NCBI RefSeq assembly: GCF_016808095.1
Contig: NC_068973.1
Location: 33,846,077-33,910,076 of the forward strand
Length of the DNA: 64,000 nt
DNA from: Vigna angularis
Taxonomy: Eukaryota > Streptophyta > Magnoliopsida > Fabales > Fabaceae
Direction: 5' to 3'
Of the stretch, positions 12,901 through 26,000 are shown piece by piece (position 1 is the first letter of the stretch; each line of letters starts with the position of its first letter). A program made the translations under genes and the position numbers. A model generated the notes under the pieces. It did no database searches. It saw nothing but the letters and a program-made list of their open reading frames with translations, and had not been told where the DNA came from.

Positions 12901-15350
12901 TTGAATGAAATTGTTATATGCACCTAAAAAAATTGTCATATGCAAATATTACACCAAAAATTTAACAATTTTAGTATAACTACTGAAAATATAAACACAT
13001 ATACGATGTTTTTAATTTTCTTCTAACTTTTTGTCACACGAAATTTTAAATAGCAAAATAAAAACGATTCCATTTTAAAGTTAAATAACAAAACACAGCC
13101 ATCATAACTAAAACTTATTCGTTACTCTATTCGCTCTTATCTATTGAACTAATTATCGTAGAAAAATCTATTGAGCTGATTTTCTAAGGTCATTATTTTA
13201 GAGCGCAAAAACTCTTATAAAATACACATTACATGGCAATAGACATTTATTTATAAGTGTAAATGAAGATTTAAAAATCCCATTAACTTTTTTTTTCTTG
13301 AAGTAAACTTCACCGGATCAGGCATGCATGATAGGATAAAAAAAGCATTTTTATATTCATACAATGAATAATGCCACTTTTACTCATTTAACTTTTTTAT
13401 TGAACAAATTTTCCTACTTACTTTATAAATCTTCTTTAAGCATTGAAAAATAATTTTTTAACATACCTAAACTTTTTACATTGATATTATCTTACTTACT
13501 TTTTTCTCTTGATTTTTTAAAAGATACGAAAATTTACACTTTTATATATTTTCTCTTAGACATTTTAACGGAATGAAATAATTTGACAAGACATTACGAC
13601 AACAAAGGATAGAAACCAAACCACAGAGCATGTATTCCATCACTGTTTTTTCCACCCTTATTTGGAAAAATTACTTTTTTAAGGTCGACAATAGTATATA
13701 TTCATGAATCAACACACAAATATATATAAAATATGTATTCAAAATATGCACTAACACACTTACTCACATAACGACGTGGGAATTTTCTGACAAAGATTAC
13801 CATTATAGTCCTATCTGCAAAAATATTCTTTCAAACAGAACCACATAGCTTACAAGTTTATCGTATATCTTACTATATATAATTGAAAATTTCTCACATG
13901 TATAATTATCGTATACCTTATTATATATATATATATATATATGTATAATAAAATATAGAAAAATAAATATTGTAACAATACAGGACAATCGTTTTGGAAG
14001 ATTTTGAATAATGTGTTTGGACGCGGCCTTTCGCAGCATAAAAACATGTGTGGTGTTAAGTGGTTGTTAGTACATAAATTCTTTGAAATGTTTTAAGACA
14101 TTCCAATAAAGCTTTTTATAATTTTGTCTTTAAGAGAAAACAATAGTTTGGAATGTCACATTTTGCCAAATCAACGCACTAAAACTTTTCAAGAGTGGCG
14201 CATCTTTTCACTTCTATCATTCACCACTCATATCATAATGGACACACAGATTCCCACTCATGCTACATGGGCTCATCACCCCAATTTGGGCTTTCAATAA
14301 GGGCCCACTACGTTTTCAACTTCTTCATCCTCTGTCAACACCTTATTCTTCTCCTGTGTGTTTGATAAGTAAACCCTTAGAAAATGAAAAAGAGTTTGTT
14401 AGACCCATATTTACGTAGAGATAAAATAATTATAAAAAAACAAACTTTTGTATTTGTAAAGAAAAAATAAATCAAAAATAATTTCAAAATATTATTATCT
14501 TAAAGAAAGGAAATATACATTTTAGGAAGCAGAACAATTAAGAAAAAAAAGTAACCTAAAAGAAAGTTTTGGAGTGAGAAGTCAAAGACATAGGAACAAA
14601 AAAGTACAGTTGTTTCACGAGTCTGCATGTTTGCTTGCACGTCGACGCAAAAAGTTTCGACTTCTTTTTCTTTTTCAGATTTCCCATTTCAAATCAAATT
14701 GGATTTTCCAGCTTACAATTCTTTTAAATTATTTTGTTTAGTTGATTACTTCTTCTGTCAATCCGATAAACCTTCTTACAACCAAACATTAAAGATAGGG
14801 TTTGAATTTGATTTTGATTTTGATTTTGATTTACGAACCAATCATACTATAACTAGGGTTGGGTCTGATGTTTTTTTTAGTGATTCTAGAGTCTTAAAAA
14901 TAATGATAATCCCACTCAACTATATCATTTTTTTCCTTTCTATTTTTGTTGATACTAATTCAATGGTCCACTCAAGTCAATCCGATTACAGTGTGGTTGT
15001 TTGAAAAGCCCACGTGTATTATTCTTAAAAATATATAATTATTTGTATTTGACAAAAATAAGAGTGACTATACATTGCCAATCAAAATAATTCATTCTTC
15101 TTCAAGTTTTACATTTTTAAAATAATATAAAGATTTAACACCGAACTAAAGTATTGGGTATATTAACGAAAAAGGTTTACCGTGTAAACACAATAATAAT
15201 AAAACATGAATCAAATCAAATAAAAGAGTGACACCGTCTTTAGTTTAAAATTTTCAAACAATAAAATTTATAAATTTTTTATTTATATAAGATTTAATCC
15301 AACACTTATATTCTTTCAAAAAAAATTTGTTGATGCTATTTGACTTCTGA
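6901..15350. other. Long AT-rich intergenic stretch with degenerate repeats
   Basis: No convincing gene is seen. Open frames are short and low in complexity. Minor structures: A/T-only degenerate repeats around 8200-8440 (variants of AATTTATATTAC and ATTATGGATT); a loose repetition of TTAGCTAAAAAA/TTAACTAAAAA words around 9600-10020; a patch with TTCCGGA and TTTTCGGAA words around 11240-11400; a TA run at 13922-13942; and a TTTGAT hexamer run at 14800-14832. About 13990-14350 is slightly less AT-rich, without a recognisable product. Confidence 0.6.
14800..14832 (+). repeat. (TTTGAT)n hexanucleotide run
   Basis: About five units of TTTGAT, the first with a TTTGAA variant. Translated in one frame it gives an FDFDFD stretch, which is a by-product of the repeat and not evidence for a gene. 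Confidence 0.85.
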
Positions 15351-16108
15351 ACTTAATTGTATTATATGACTCAAACGGTCTAAACGGAGTACTACCACTC
15401 TTTCATCGGATCAACTGACGGTCATGGCAAACAAGACAAAATCAGACAGTAATTAGAACGTAACAGAAAATCCTCAAACAAGACCAACCGCCGAGGAGTT
15501 GACCGTTCGGCCTAAAGCGAATAATTAGGATTTCCATAAAGTTTAAGGTAAATGGTAATTAGAGGTATTGGGCTGTGATTAAGATTTTTCTAATCTCAAA
15601 CCCATGGTGAAAACTATAAATGGGTGTTGCTCCCTCCACCACCACCCCTTGCTCCCTCCACCCCCTTCCTCTTTTACCACTCACTCCATTTTTCTATTCC
15701 TATGTTATCCTTCAGTAAAAGTTTACTTTTAGGGTTAATATTTTATAATTTCTACCCACTCTAATCCTCTACGCGCATGCAGCGGCACACAACCTATTCA
15801 TCCTCTTTTATGTTCTACTTCATGCTCTCATTGTTACTCTTTCATTGTGCGAATTCTTTCTCCTCTCTTTCTTTCAAATTTGTGTTGTGAGAGTGTGGTG
15901 AGTGAGAGGTTGCAGGTGGTGGTGAAAGGAATTGTTCTAGCGGTGACAAAGTTCAGTCTCGGTGGTACTTGAAGGTCTCGGTGGTGCTTGAAAGTGCAAA
16001 GGGGTGAAGGTGCACTGCGTCAAGATACGTAATCAACCCTAAATTAATGTGAAAACCCTTAAACGAATATAAGCATCCGTCAACAGATGTCAACATCCGT
16101 TTAAGGTG
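15351..16108. other. GC-richer repeat-like block, unclassified
   Basis: This block stands out from its AT-rich surroundings. It includes GACCGTTCGGCC near 15500 (the inverse of the CCGAACGGT family at 1.1 and 6.1 kb), two similar pyrimidine stretches built on TTGCTCCCTCCACC around 15625-15665, and two similar GGTCTCGGTGGTGCTTGAA-type phrases around 15955-15995. No protein match is recognised. It is probably another relic of the repeat family seen at the left end. Confidence 0.35.
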
Positions 16109-16130
16109 AAACGGATGTCGACATCCGTTT
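16109..16130. repeat. Perfect 22-bp palindrome
   Basis: AAACGGATGTC is followed immediately by its exact reverse complement, with a SalI-like GTCGAC centre. A less perfect version (CAGATGTCAACATCCG) lies about 25 bases upstream, so the word GATGTCNACATCCG occurs twice. Confidence 0.9.
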
Positions 16131-16135
16131 TATGC

Positions 16136-16200
16136 GAGATCACTATTAAAAAGCTTAACGTATTTCTTTGCAATTATGTGAGATCACTATTAAAAAGCTT
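16136..16200 (+). repeat. Two direct copies of a 21-bp word
   Basis: The word GAGATCACTATTAAAAAGCT plus one T occurs at 16136 and again at 16180, 44 bases apart. It lies directly beside the 22-bp palindrome and may be part of the same mobile relic. Confidence 0.85.
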
Positions 16201-19200
16201 TAGCCACTTTATTTTACTTTTGGAATAATTATAAATCCTCTTAATAATATTTCCAATTATCAAATGAAAACAACATTGAATGTTTTCCATGCTGAGATGT
16301 AACATGCATCTTTTCTCGTTTAATACATTATTTATTAAATATGAGGAGAATGTTTCAAGAGGATATATCAAAACTGCTACTTCCAGAACCCAAATTCGAT
16401 AGCGTATAGTAATAAATTTTTAAAGCAAAATAATACCCAAAAAATTCTTTTTATGGTTGTTGGACAATATGATCCAGCTAAGCAAAATATGTCACTACTG
16501 CTCCTAACGTCAGCCCAAACATTTGCTCCTCCACAGGTATGATTTGGCTGCATTGGAGGCAGCTGATAAAGATATCTGCAAAATTATATTTGTTCACTAA
16601 TTTCATAACAGTGCGAAAGCAGCAAATCAAGGACAAAAATGGCAGTGAGAATGGGTGAGTAAATATAAATAAAAAATTTAGGATTTCAGAAGAGTAAATA
16701 AATAAGGTTAAAAAGTAAAAAAGATTAATTTTGTAATTAAATTTTTTTTGTAAAGAGTTGGGGAGGTGGAAGGAGCAAAGGTGGTGATGGAGGAAGCATC
16801 ACTCACTGTAAATACAGGTCAAAGGTAAGTGGTAGGTGTTTGCATTTTCTGCACATTTATTATTATTGCATTGATATACCGTATGGACAGTCGAGTGACT
16901 TAACCATCGAAAAATCTTTGACAGGTACACTTCCGAATGGTAGAGTGAAAACAAAATACATAAAACGAACCACTTACAAAAGAAAATTGTGCAGATATTT
17001 AGAATGATTCGATCTTGTACCCGAAAGATTAACAATTTATTAATATTTGTAATTATGAATACAAGATGATACTAATTTAATAAATGAAAATGAGTCACAA
17101 CTTTAATACTTGTTGGCCTTGTATTTCCCGCAATCGGGTCACATGTAACATGGAGCAATGATCTAATTATTCAAAAATAGTGAAAATTTGACACGAAAGC
17201 TGTAAAGTAATCCACTCAATCAAGAAAAAAATATATTGTCCACAAACTTTTAATCAGAAAAATACAGCACGAATGGTGAGAGGAACATGAAAGAAAAACA
17301 GAAACACTTCCTCAGATTTTAACCAGATTGGTCTCAGATAACAAGTTTTGTATAGTTGAGTCCATGCCTTAAACCGTATATTATAACAACCTTGTTTGTT
17401 CTTATTCTTTTTTCATAAAATACATTGCTTTATCAACTGAAAGGGAAGATCATAAACACACCAGAATGCTTTTATCCAGTACACTTAAAAAACCAGGCAT
17501 GGTCCCCTGTTTTTGTATCTTTGATTGAACATAGAATATTGTCCCCACCCTTTTGATGTAAACTGTTATACACACAACTAAACTAACCTATCAGAATTTA
17601 CATTTCTCCAGAAGTGTAAAATTTGAAAAATAAAGGAATATTTTAACAAAAGATAACATGGAATCTTGAAAGAATAAGAAAAATTGATCATAGGGGATAC
17701 TCTTTCTCTGTTTTATGAGACTTTATTATGGTCATGCACCTTCTCATTTCTTCTGTAATATCAAATAAGACGTGGGAATAGAATCTAGTGTTTCAAAAAA
17801 TATCTAAGTTATACATTTAGAATATGTAATACAGAGTAAGTGGAGTTTACCATATGAATTCAATGACACAAGAAATAATAAGTGGAATGTAGTGCAAAAC
17901 CCAATACCTATTGAACCCACAATTCATTTATCTATATTATACCTCCATTAACTAGTTACTTGAGGAGTGATCTAGGTGGAGCAAGCATGCTACGATCCAT
18001 TGAAGCAATTTAGAAAATTTTGATTGCTAGCTAGAATCAAGAAAAAACCAGAAGTAATTATTGCGGAAAATCATTTTCGACACTTTTCGAGAGCATTTAT
18101 ACTTGGAGAAACTTTATGGGAAAATAAAGAAGGAAAATAAGTGATTGAAATGATTGATGATATAGTATGACAAGAAGAAGACGATACTGAATTTATTTGA
18201 TGGATTGCTTCTAATTAGATGAGTTCAAAAATCATGACCATCTTGTTTTATTCAATTTTTAATCTACACTTCAAGTGTGTAAATAGAGGATATATTGTTA
18301 TTAATAAAAAATAAGACTTACATAATTTTATCTTTAATCATGAATGTTTTTTTGGACCTTTTGTGTTTTTAGTAGTATCACATGTGTTCATAAGGTGATT
18401 TAGACGGTTTTAACTTAATTCCCACATTTCTCTTAAAGTTTATAAAGTTGCATGAACTTTCCTTTAATCCAATACAAATATATTTTCTTTCAAACAATCT
18501 GCACCATTGGTTCACACAACAATTGCATGATAAAAGGCTCACTGATAGAGAGTGGAGCATCACTTTTAACCTCGTGATTGTAGGTATTTGGAGATCAAGG
18601 AACCATTACAGTTTCAACAAGTGTGGAACCCTTTGGGATTTTCTGTTTTATCTCTCATATGCAAAGTATACGTGCATGAAAAGTGTTGTGTTAAGTATAA
18701 GGATTTTGAAACAATTGTGACTTCATTTATAGCGAATAATTTGGAATTATTTTACATATTACTTTATTTAATTTATTTATAATAAGCCTTACATGTAATT
18801 TTGGTTAAGAGATTTATAATAAGACCTTCATGTCTAGAATTGAATCTATTAGTTATTTTATTCTAGTATAAATTCCAACCTCATCCAATAATCAGATATT
18901 CATATATCACTCAATACATTATCATGTAGTTACAAATGAGAATATAACATAAAAGTAATGGGAAAAAATGTATTGAATAACATAAATCATAAAGGGTTGA
19001 GATATATATTATGTCTAACCCTTGTGAATAAGGGAGTTAATTATTTATATACATTTTGAATACTAGAAAAAAGAATAATGATGAATGCATTCAACCTCCA
19101 AAATGAGTCTCCACCCAAGAATTGAATTTTAATTGTGTAAAACCTTCTGTTTATAAATTTTTCAAAGCACACATCTCGTTGAGTTGAACTTGAAATTTGT

Positions 19201-19559
19201 GTACTTGATTTTGTACCTGAAGTAACCAACTCTATTGATAATTGATTTTGTTGATATATTCTTTAATCTTCAGTTATTTTCGCTTATCTGCAAAATTGTA
19301 AATCAAATACTTATCTTTTCCAAATTATTAAATAAAACCTTGATTATTTAAGAAAGATAATAATAAAAATAAACAAAATAAAAAGCATGGTAATGTCAAT
19401 TATCAATCTTTCATCTTTTGAACTTTATGATAATAACACTAAATTATTATATTATAGTAAATTAAACATCTTTATACCATCGTGGTGGTAAAACTAAATT
19501 CATTTGAATGAATTAGAAAATAAAAATAATTATATAAAAAATTATTAAATCAAAGTTGA
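16201..19559. other. AT-rich intergenic DNA
   Basis: No gene is supported apart from a possible LINE relic at 18448-18720. A purine-rich patch near 16740-16800 (GGGGAGGTGGAAGGAGC) has no recognisable product. The rest is unremarkable AT-rich sequence. Confidence 0.55.
18448..18720 (+). pseudogene. Possible LINE-type retroelement fragment
   Basis: One open frame of about 90 codons includes the phrase EWSITFNLVIVGIWRSRN then a short gap and F. This resembles the W..F....WAIWKWRN..VF pattern common near the C-terminal end of plant LINE polymerase proteins, between the reverse transcriptase and RNase H regions. No reverse transcriptase motif (such as FADD) or complete RNase H domain is found nearby, so at most this is a short relic. 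Chance similarity cannot be excluded. Confidence 0.3.
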
Positions 19560-21150
19560 GGCAATGTGATATGGGCCTAGATTGAGGTGAATTAGCCTCA
19601 ACCTAGACAAGTCGAGTCAGTCCAAACTTAAGTCAAATCAAGTTGGCCTAGGTTTAGGTCGAACCAAATTGATTTGTGCTAAGGTCGAGCCAAGTTAGTA
19701 TGGACTTATACTTTATCGATTCAACTCGGGCTCAGGTGTATCGATTCAACCTTGGCCCAAGTCAAGCTAAATTAATTTGAGTCCAAGTCGAGCTGAGTCA
19801 GCTTAGGTCCGTGTTGACTTAAGTCACCTAGATGTCGAATGAGTCGACCCAATTGTCAAGTTAAGTTGGCCAAGACCTATGTCGACCTGAATTGGCCTAT
19901 ATCCATGTTAAGTTGAGTCATCTTAGGTCCAAGTTCAGTCAACTTGGTCTGGGCCTAGGTCAAATCAAATTGTTCAGGATCCATAATAAAACAAATTATC
20001 TTGGGCCTATGTCGAAATGAATTGGCCCAAGCTTAGGTCGAGCCAAATGGTCTAACCTTAAGTCGTGGTGAGTGGACCTAATTCAGTTGAGTTGGGATGG
20101 ATCCACATTCATCCTAGTCGTGGCCAACCCACGTTCATTCAGGATGGGCTAAGCTAAAGTCGTTCCCTAGTCCTACCAACTTTTGGTCAAGCCTATCCCA
20201 ATGAAGATCGCATTAGGATCAACCTCATCAAGAGCAGGTCAAGTTGAGCCTAAGTCGAGCTAAATCAACCCTATTATAGGTAGAGTTGAGTTTGCTTGAG
20301 TCAAGTAGAAATGGTAATGCTAATCGACCAGCCTCACATTTGGCCTGTAAAAGGCAGATCGGGTTGTCCCCTTCCCGTATAAAAAATATGGGTTAATTTC
20401 TTTGACTTGCATAACATTTGGCCTATTTAAGAAATTATTTGTTTTGTAATTTTTTTCTTATGTAAAATACTAATAAGGTGCAAAACTTTAATAACTTTAT
20501 TTTTATTTAATTAACTTAGTAGAAAATAACAAATCCTATAAGCTTATTTCTTAAAATAAATAATATTCATAATTTTATAATTTTTTTTGAAGTACAAGCC
20601 TGTTAAACATAGAAATGACTTTGAACTAAATGATACAAGGGGTGAATGTGGGAGCTATTTTTGGATGGACTGAAGAAGAAATGCAAATGAGAAACACACA
20701 AGACGTGTTTTGCTAGTGCTATTGGATTTTAGGAATTTAAGTCAATGCAAATTATGTAGGCTAAAAGTAGGTCAATCTCTTGTTGATTCGTATGAGCTGC
20801 AAGACGTACCTAAATGAACCAATTGGCTAAAATGCTCAACCTATCTTGCACTTTTTCTTACGGGCATGCAGGTTTGTCAGCATAGCCCGTCCACCATTGT
20901 CATCCCTGGAGTTAAGGTTAAACCAACTTGATTTGCTTCTTATTTGGGTTAAGTCTACTTGAACCTAAATTGTGTCGAGTGTAGTCAATCCTGGTTGAGT
21001 CAGGTTTGAGTGAGATGAAGACAAACTATACTAGGTCAGTCCAAGTCAAATTGAATTCATGTTCGGCCAACACGTCAAATCTACATTGGTTCAAGATTAT
21101 GTCAAGTTAGATTAAAACCATGTCAAATTGATTAGGTTAATTGATCCTAT
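19560..21150 (+). repeat. Degenerate short-repeat array, first copy
   Basis: About 1.6 kb is built from loosely repeated words such as CAAGTTGAGTCA, TAGGTCGAGCCAA, TTGGCCTAGGT and CCAAGTCGAGCTGAGTCA, with irregular spacing of about 20-40 bases. Composition (GTCGA/CAAGTT rich) differs sharply from the flanks. A 20340-20860 stretch is less regular and may be an insertion or a decayed part. No coding potential is seen. A second array with the same words and orientation lies at about 45.0-46.1 kb. Confidence 0.75.
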
Positions 21151-21550
21151 GTTGGATGGATTTATTAAAATAAAAGAGAAAAAGACATAAGATGAATCCT
21201 TAATATGTGTTGATCACATATAATTATGCATTTATAAATAAACAAAATACAAAAAAGATAAGTATAAGTTGGTTACATTTAAAACTAAATACATAATATT
21301 ACAAGTAACCATATCTAATAATATCTTAACCATATCTAATAGAATTTAACATAATTGACAAAGTAAATTTAACAAAAAAATTAAATTTAAATTAATTAAA
21401 AAATATAAATCAATATAATATAATTAAAATGAATTTATATTTTAGATTCAATTTATTTTATTATATCTAGATTGATTTTAAATTGAATTTTGAAAATCAA
21501 TCCATAACCCCTAGGTGAAACTCGCATGTTATAACACTAATAAGAAAAAA

Positions 21551-21717
21551 GATAATGATATTTTGACAACATTTTAATGTTATCTACGTGTTATTCTGTG
21601 ATTGGTCCAAAATTATTTCACAATAATCATAAATACCAACATGAACCAATCACATAATGACACATAAATGGTGTTAAAATGTTGTGAAAAAATGTTGTCA
21701 AAGTAGTATCTATAACC
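21551..21717. mobile_element. Small MITE, about 165 bp
   Basis: The left end contains TTTTGACAACATTTTAA and the right end, read in reverse complement, contains CTTTGACAACATTTTTTCA. Sub-terminal GTGATTGGT words are also inverted (about 21598 and 21640). The 11-base word TAAGAAAAAAG occurs at 21541-21551 and again at 21718-21728, a possible target duplication, although it is low in complexity. There is no coding capacity. The TTTGACAACATTTT terminus is one I recall from legume MITEs. Exact ends are uncertain by about 10 bases. Confidence 0.6.
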
Positions 21718-21728
21718 TAAGAAAAAAG

Positions 21729-22962
21729 AATATTATATATAATACAACAAAAGTCAACCGAAGATTATTTTACATAAATTTGATCACTTTAAGTAGGTTG
21801 TCTGTATGTATGCACTTTGATCATTTTATAAATCTATCAATTTACAATTTCTTTTATTATTATATCAATCAAATTATTAATAAAATTTTCAATTATTTAC
21901 GTTCATTTTTCATTCTCCTTCTCAATCTATACGACAACCTAATCCAATGAAATGGTTACTGTTGAAGTGATTATAAATTTTACAACTTGTGTCCAGCACG
22001 GTCAACCACAGCCAAAGTAGTCTGCTGTTAAAAAATAAAAAAGCTGGGGCATGATATACATATCAATACTGGGACACACCCTCAAAAGAGCAAGAAAAAT
22101 TACAATATAAAAATGTATATCAGTATAAAATATTAATATTTTAAATTGTTAAATGCTCGTATTTTGTTATGGTGGTTAAAATATCAGCGTACTAGGAGTA
22201 AAAAATTACAAAAAATATTTTTAATGACGAGAACTTGTTCTAACCTGTTTAAAGCAACTGGAGAAAAAGAAATTATAAGTTGGATGATGAGCACTAAAAA
22301 TGCATTTGTTCGCTTCCATCTTTGCTTTTGTTATTGAAGTGGGATATATCTTTGTAATTGGCTAGGATTGGAATCCATAAGAAAGATGTGGATCACACCC
22401 TCTCTCTTTCTCAACAAAATTATTATTTTCTTCCAAAAGAAAGCTTAATCGCATCATACATATATATATACGCTCATTAGTATCAGATGCACTTCATTCT
22501 ACATGCTCTACATTACCACAACACAAAAAGAGAATGCCTTCTTTTCTTAAAATATCATTGTCAAAGGAGTATGCATTTTTTAAAAAGATCACACCATTAT
22601 CACAACAGCATTTTACAAAAACTCTTTATCATTCGTCATCACTTATCCTTGCAAAAACTACATCTGTCTTTCTAAACTTAGATTATTTAGAGTTTCATTT
22701 ATTTGTAGAATTATGAAGCAAGTGTATAATGTATGAATGAATATATGAGGAGTAGATTGTAACAGGTGTGCTGGGATAGTATAAAGTACATATGCACTGA
22801 TGTTATTCTGTGATGAGGCAGTGATAGTGGAGTATAAACGTAAAGCCTCTTTACCAAAGATGTTCACTTCTCGCAGCAGTAGTACTTGAGCAAGAACCTG
22901 CTTTTTCATCATCAAGGCTTGTCACTGCTTCCCTAAGTCATCCACTCAACCATTCCATATCT
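21729..22962. promoter_or_regulatory. Intergenic and upstream region of the CEPR1-type kinase gene
   Basis: No gene is seen. AT-rich to about 22450, then a mixed-composition stretch leading to the kinase gene. The last 60-100 bases before the ATG are C/T-rich, as in many plant 5' leaders. A minor open frame on the opposite strand at 22658-22915 has no known similarity. The promoter is assumed to lie here by position only. Confidence 0.4.
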
Positions 22963-22968
22963 TATATA
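22963..22968 (+). promoter_or_regulatory. Candidate TATA box of the CEPR1-type gene
   Basis: CTTATATACA lies 76 bases before the ATG at 23039 and is followed by a C/T-rich leader. The short implied leader is plausible. No transcription start can be read from sequence. Confidence 0.35.
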
Positions 22969-23038
22969 CATCTCTTACACCCTTCTTCTTCCCTGCAACC
23001 ATTCACAATCACCTCTTCTATTTTTTTCTTCTCTCAAA

Positions 23039-26000
23039 ATGAACCACCATCATCCCTTCATCACCCTCTTCTCTACTATACTATTAGTTTCCACCACCAC
23101 CACCACCACCACCACCACCCTGTCACTCTCCCAGGTTATCATCACCAGTACCACCACCAAGAACCAGTCACAGTTTTTCTTTCTCATGAAACTCTCCCTC
23201 CCCGGAAAGTACCCCATGAATTGGGACGCTGGAAAACCAGTGTGCAGCTTCACCGGAGTTACCTGCAACACCAAAGGTGACGTTATCGGCCTCGACCTTT
23301 CAGGTTGGTCATCACTTACTGGAAAGTTCCCGGAAGATACATGCTCTTACCTCCCACAGTTACGTGTTCTCCGCCTCGGCCACACCAGGTTCAAGTTCAA
23401 CGTAGGCACCATCCTCAACTGTTCCCACTTGGAAGAGCTTAACATGAACCACATGTCCCAGACCGGCACGCTCCCAGATTTCTCTTCCTTGAAATCTCTG
23501 AGGATTCTCGATTTGTCCTACAACGTCTTCACAGGCCAATTCCCCATGTCAGTGTTCAACCTCACCAACCTCGAGGTGCTAAACTTCAATGAAAACGGAG
23601 GCTTCAACCTGTGGCAGTTACCCGCAGATATTGACAGGTTGAAACACCTCAAGTCCATGGTTCTCACGACGTGCATGGTGCATGGTCAAATCCCTGCGTC
23701 CATAGGGAACATAACTTCCCTCATCGATCTTGAGCTGAGTGGGAATTTCCTCACGGGACAAATTCCGAAAGAGCTTGGTCAGCTGAAGAACCTTCAACAG
23801 CTTGAGCTTTACTATAACTACCATCTCGTTGGGAACATTCCAGAGGAGTTGGGGAACCTCACGGAGCTCGTGGATTTGGATATGTCAGTGAACAAGTTTA
23901 CCGGGAGCATCCCTGCATCGGTTTGTAGGCTTCCCAAGCTTCAAGTCTTGCAGCTCTACAACAACAGCCTCACAGGTGAAATCCCAGGTGCGATCGAAAA
24001 CTCAACAGCTTTAAGAATGCTGTCTCTGTACGACAACTTCCTTGTAGGACAGGTTCCCAAGAAACTGGGACAGTTCTCTGGAATGTTAGTTCTTGACTTG
24101 TCGGAGAATAAATTTTCTGGTCCGTTGCCAACCGAGGTTTGCAAGGGTGGTACGCTAGAGTACTTTCTCGTTCTGGATAACATGTTTTCTGGAGAGATAC
24201 CACAGAGTTATGCGAACTGCATGATGCTGTTGAGGTTTAGAGTGAGTAACAACCGTTTGGAGGGTTCCATTCCCGCGGGACTCCTTGGTTTACCACACGT
24301 TTCAATCATTGATGTGAGTAACAATAACTTGAATGGTCCAATTCCTGAGATTAACGGGAATTCTAGAAACCTGTCTGAACTGTTCCTTCAGAGGAACAAA
24401 ATTTCAGGTGTCATAACTCCCACAATATCTCGAGCCATTAGTCTGGTCAAAATAGATTTCAGTTACAACCTTCTATCTGGTCCAATCCCTTCCGAAATTG
24501 GCAACCTCAGAAGGCTCAATTTGCTTATGTTGCAAGGGAACAAGCTGAATTCTTCCATCCCTGGTTCACTCTCTTCATTAGAGTCTCTCAACCTTCTTGA
24601 TCTCTCCAACAATCTTTTAACTGGGAGCATCCCTGAAAGCCTCTCTGTGCTGCTACCAAACTCTATTAACTTCTCGCACAATATGCTTTCGGGTCCAATT
24701 CCTCCCAAACTGATCAAAGGAGGCTTGGTGGAAAGTTTTGCAGGGAATCCTGGTTTGTGTGTGCTACCGGTGTATGCCAATTCATCGGATCGAAACTTCC
24801 CCATATGTCCAAGTGCCTACAAGAGCAAGAGGATCAACACCATCTGGATAGCTGGGGTGTCAGTGGTTTTGATCTTTATTGGGTCTGCCTTGTTTCTCAA
24901 ACGTAGGTGCAGCAAAGACACCGCTGCAGTGGAACATGAGGAGACACTGTCTTCGTCGGTTTTCTCTTATGATGTTAAGAGCTTCCACAAGATCTCTTTC
25001 GACCAAAGGGAGATCATTGAGTCCTTGGTGGACAAGAACATAATGGGGCATGGAGGGTCTGGGACAGTGTACAAGATTGAGTTGAAAAGTGGTGATATTG
25101 TGGCAGTGAAGAGGCTGTGGAGTCGCAAGTCCAAGGATTCGACTCCAGAGGATCGGTTGTTTGTGGACAAGGCATTGAAGGCAGAGGTGGAGACCTTAGG
25201 AAGCATAAGACACAAGAACATAGTGAAACTATACTGCTGCTTCTCCAGTTTCGAGTGCAGCTTGTTGGTTTATGAGTACATGCCAAATGGTAATCTTTGG
25301 GATTCCCTGCACAAGGGTTGGACCCTTTTGGATTGGCCTACTCGTTATAGAATTGCACTGGGAATTGCACAGGGTTTATCATACCTTCACCATGATTTGC
25401 TTCTTCCTATTATCCATCGAGACATCAAGTCAACCAATATACTGTTGGATGTTGATTACCAGCCCAGGGTTGCAGACTTTGGGATTGCCAAGGTTTTGCA
25501 AGCAAGAGGAGTGAAGGATTCCACCACAACTGTCATTGCAGGAACATATGGTTACTTAGCCCCAGGTATTTTCTCCCACAAAAGTTATTTATAGTCATCA
25601 TTTAAATTCATTTGTGCAAACTACCATCATATGTTTTCTTGAATGATAGAGCAAATAGTATATGCAAAAAGGAGTTTTTGTACAGCAGAAATCATTCAAT
25701 ACGATAAATTTGTTGAGTTTTACAATAGCTACCACTATAGTTGAACCTAATACGATGTCTGATCAGTTAACTAAGTAACAACTTTTGCAGTGCATAAAAA
25801 TTAAACTCCGTGGTAAATGATTAAGAATACATTGACTATTAGCGTGCTGCTTGGATATTCTCATGGTACTGATCTCTGAATGATGCTTTTTTACAATGTA
25901 AATAATTGAGGTGCAGATATGAATGTTAAAATATAAGTACTACTTTGTACCAAAAAAAACATAGGTGGTACGTGGGGGTTGGACAATTAGTCATGTGCTA

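Noticed and set aside
14627..15004. 125-codon plus-strand open frame
   Set aside because: Its only feature is an FDFDFD tract made by a hexamer repeat. No domain, no splice context and no similarity I recognise.
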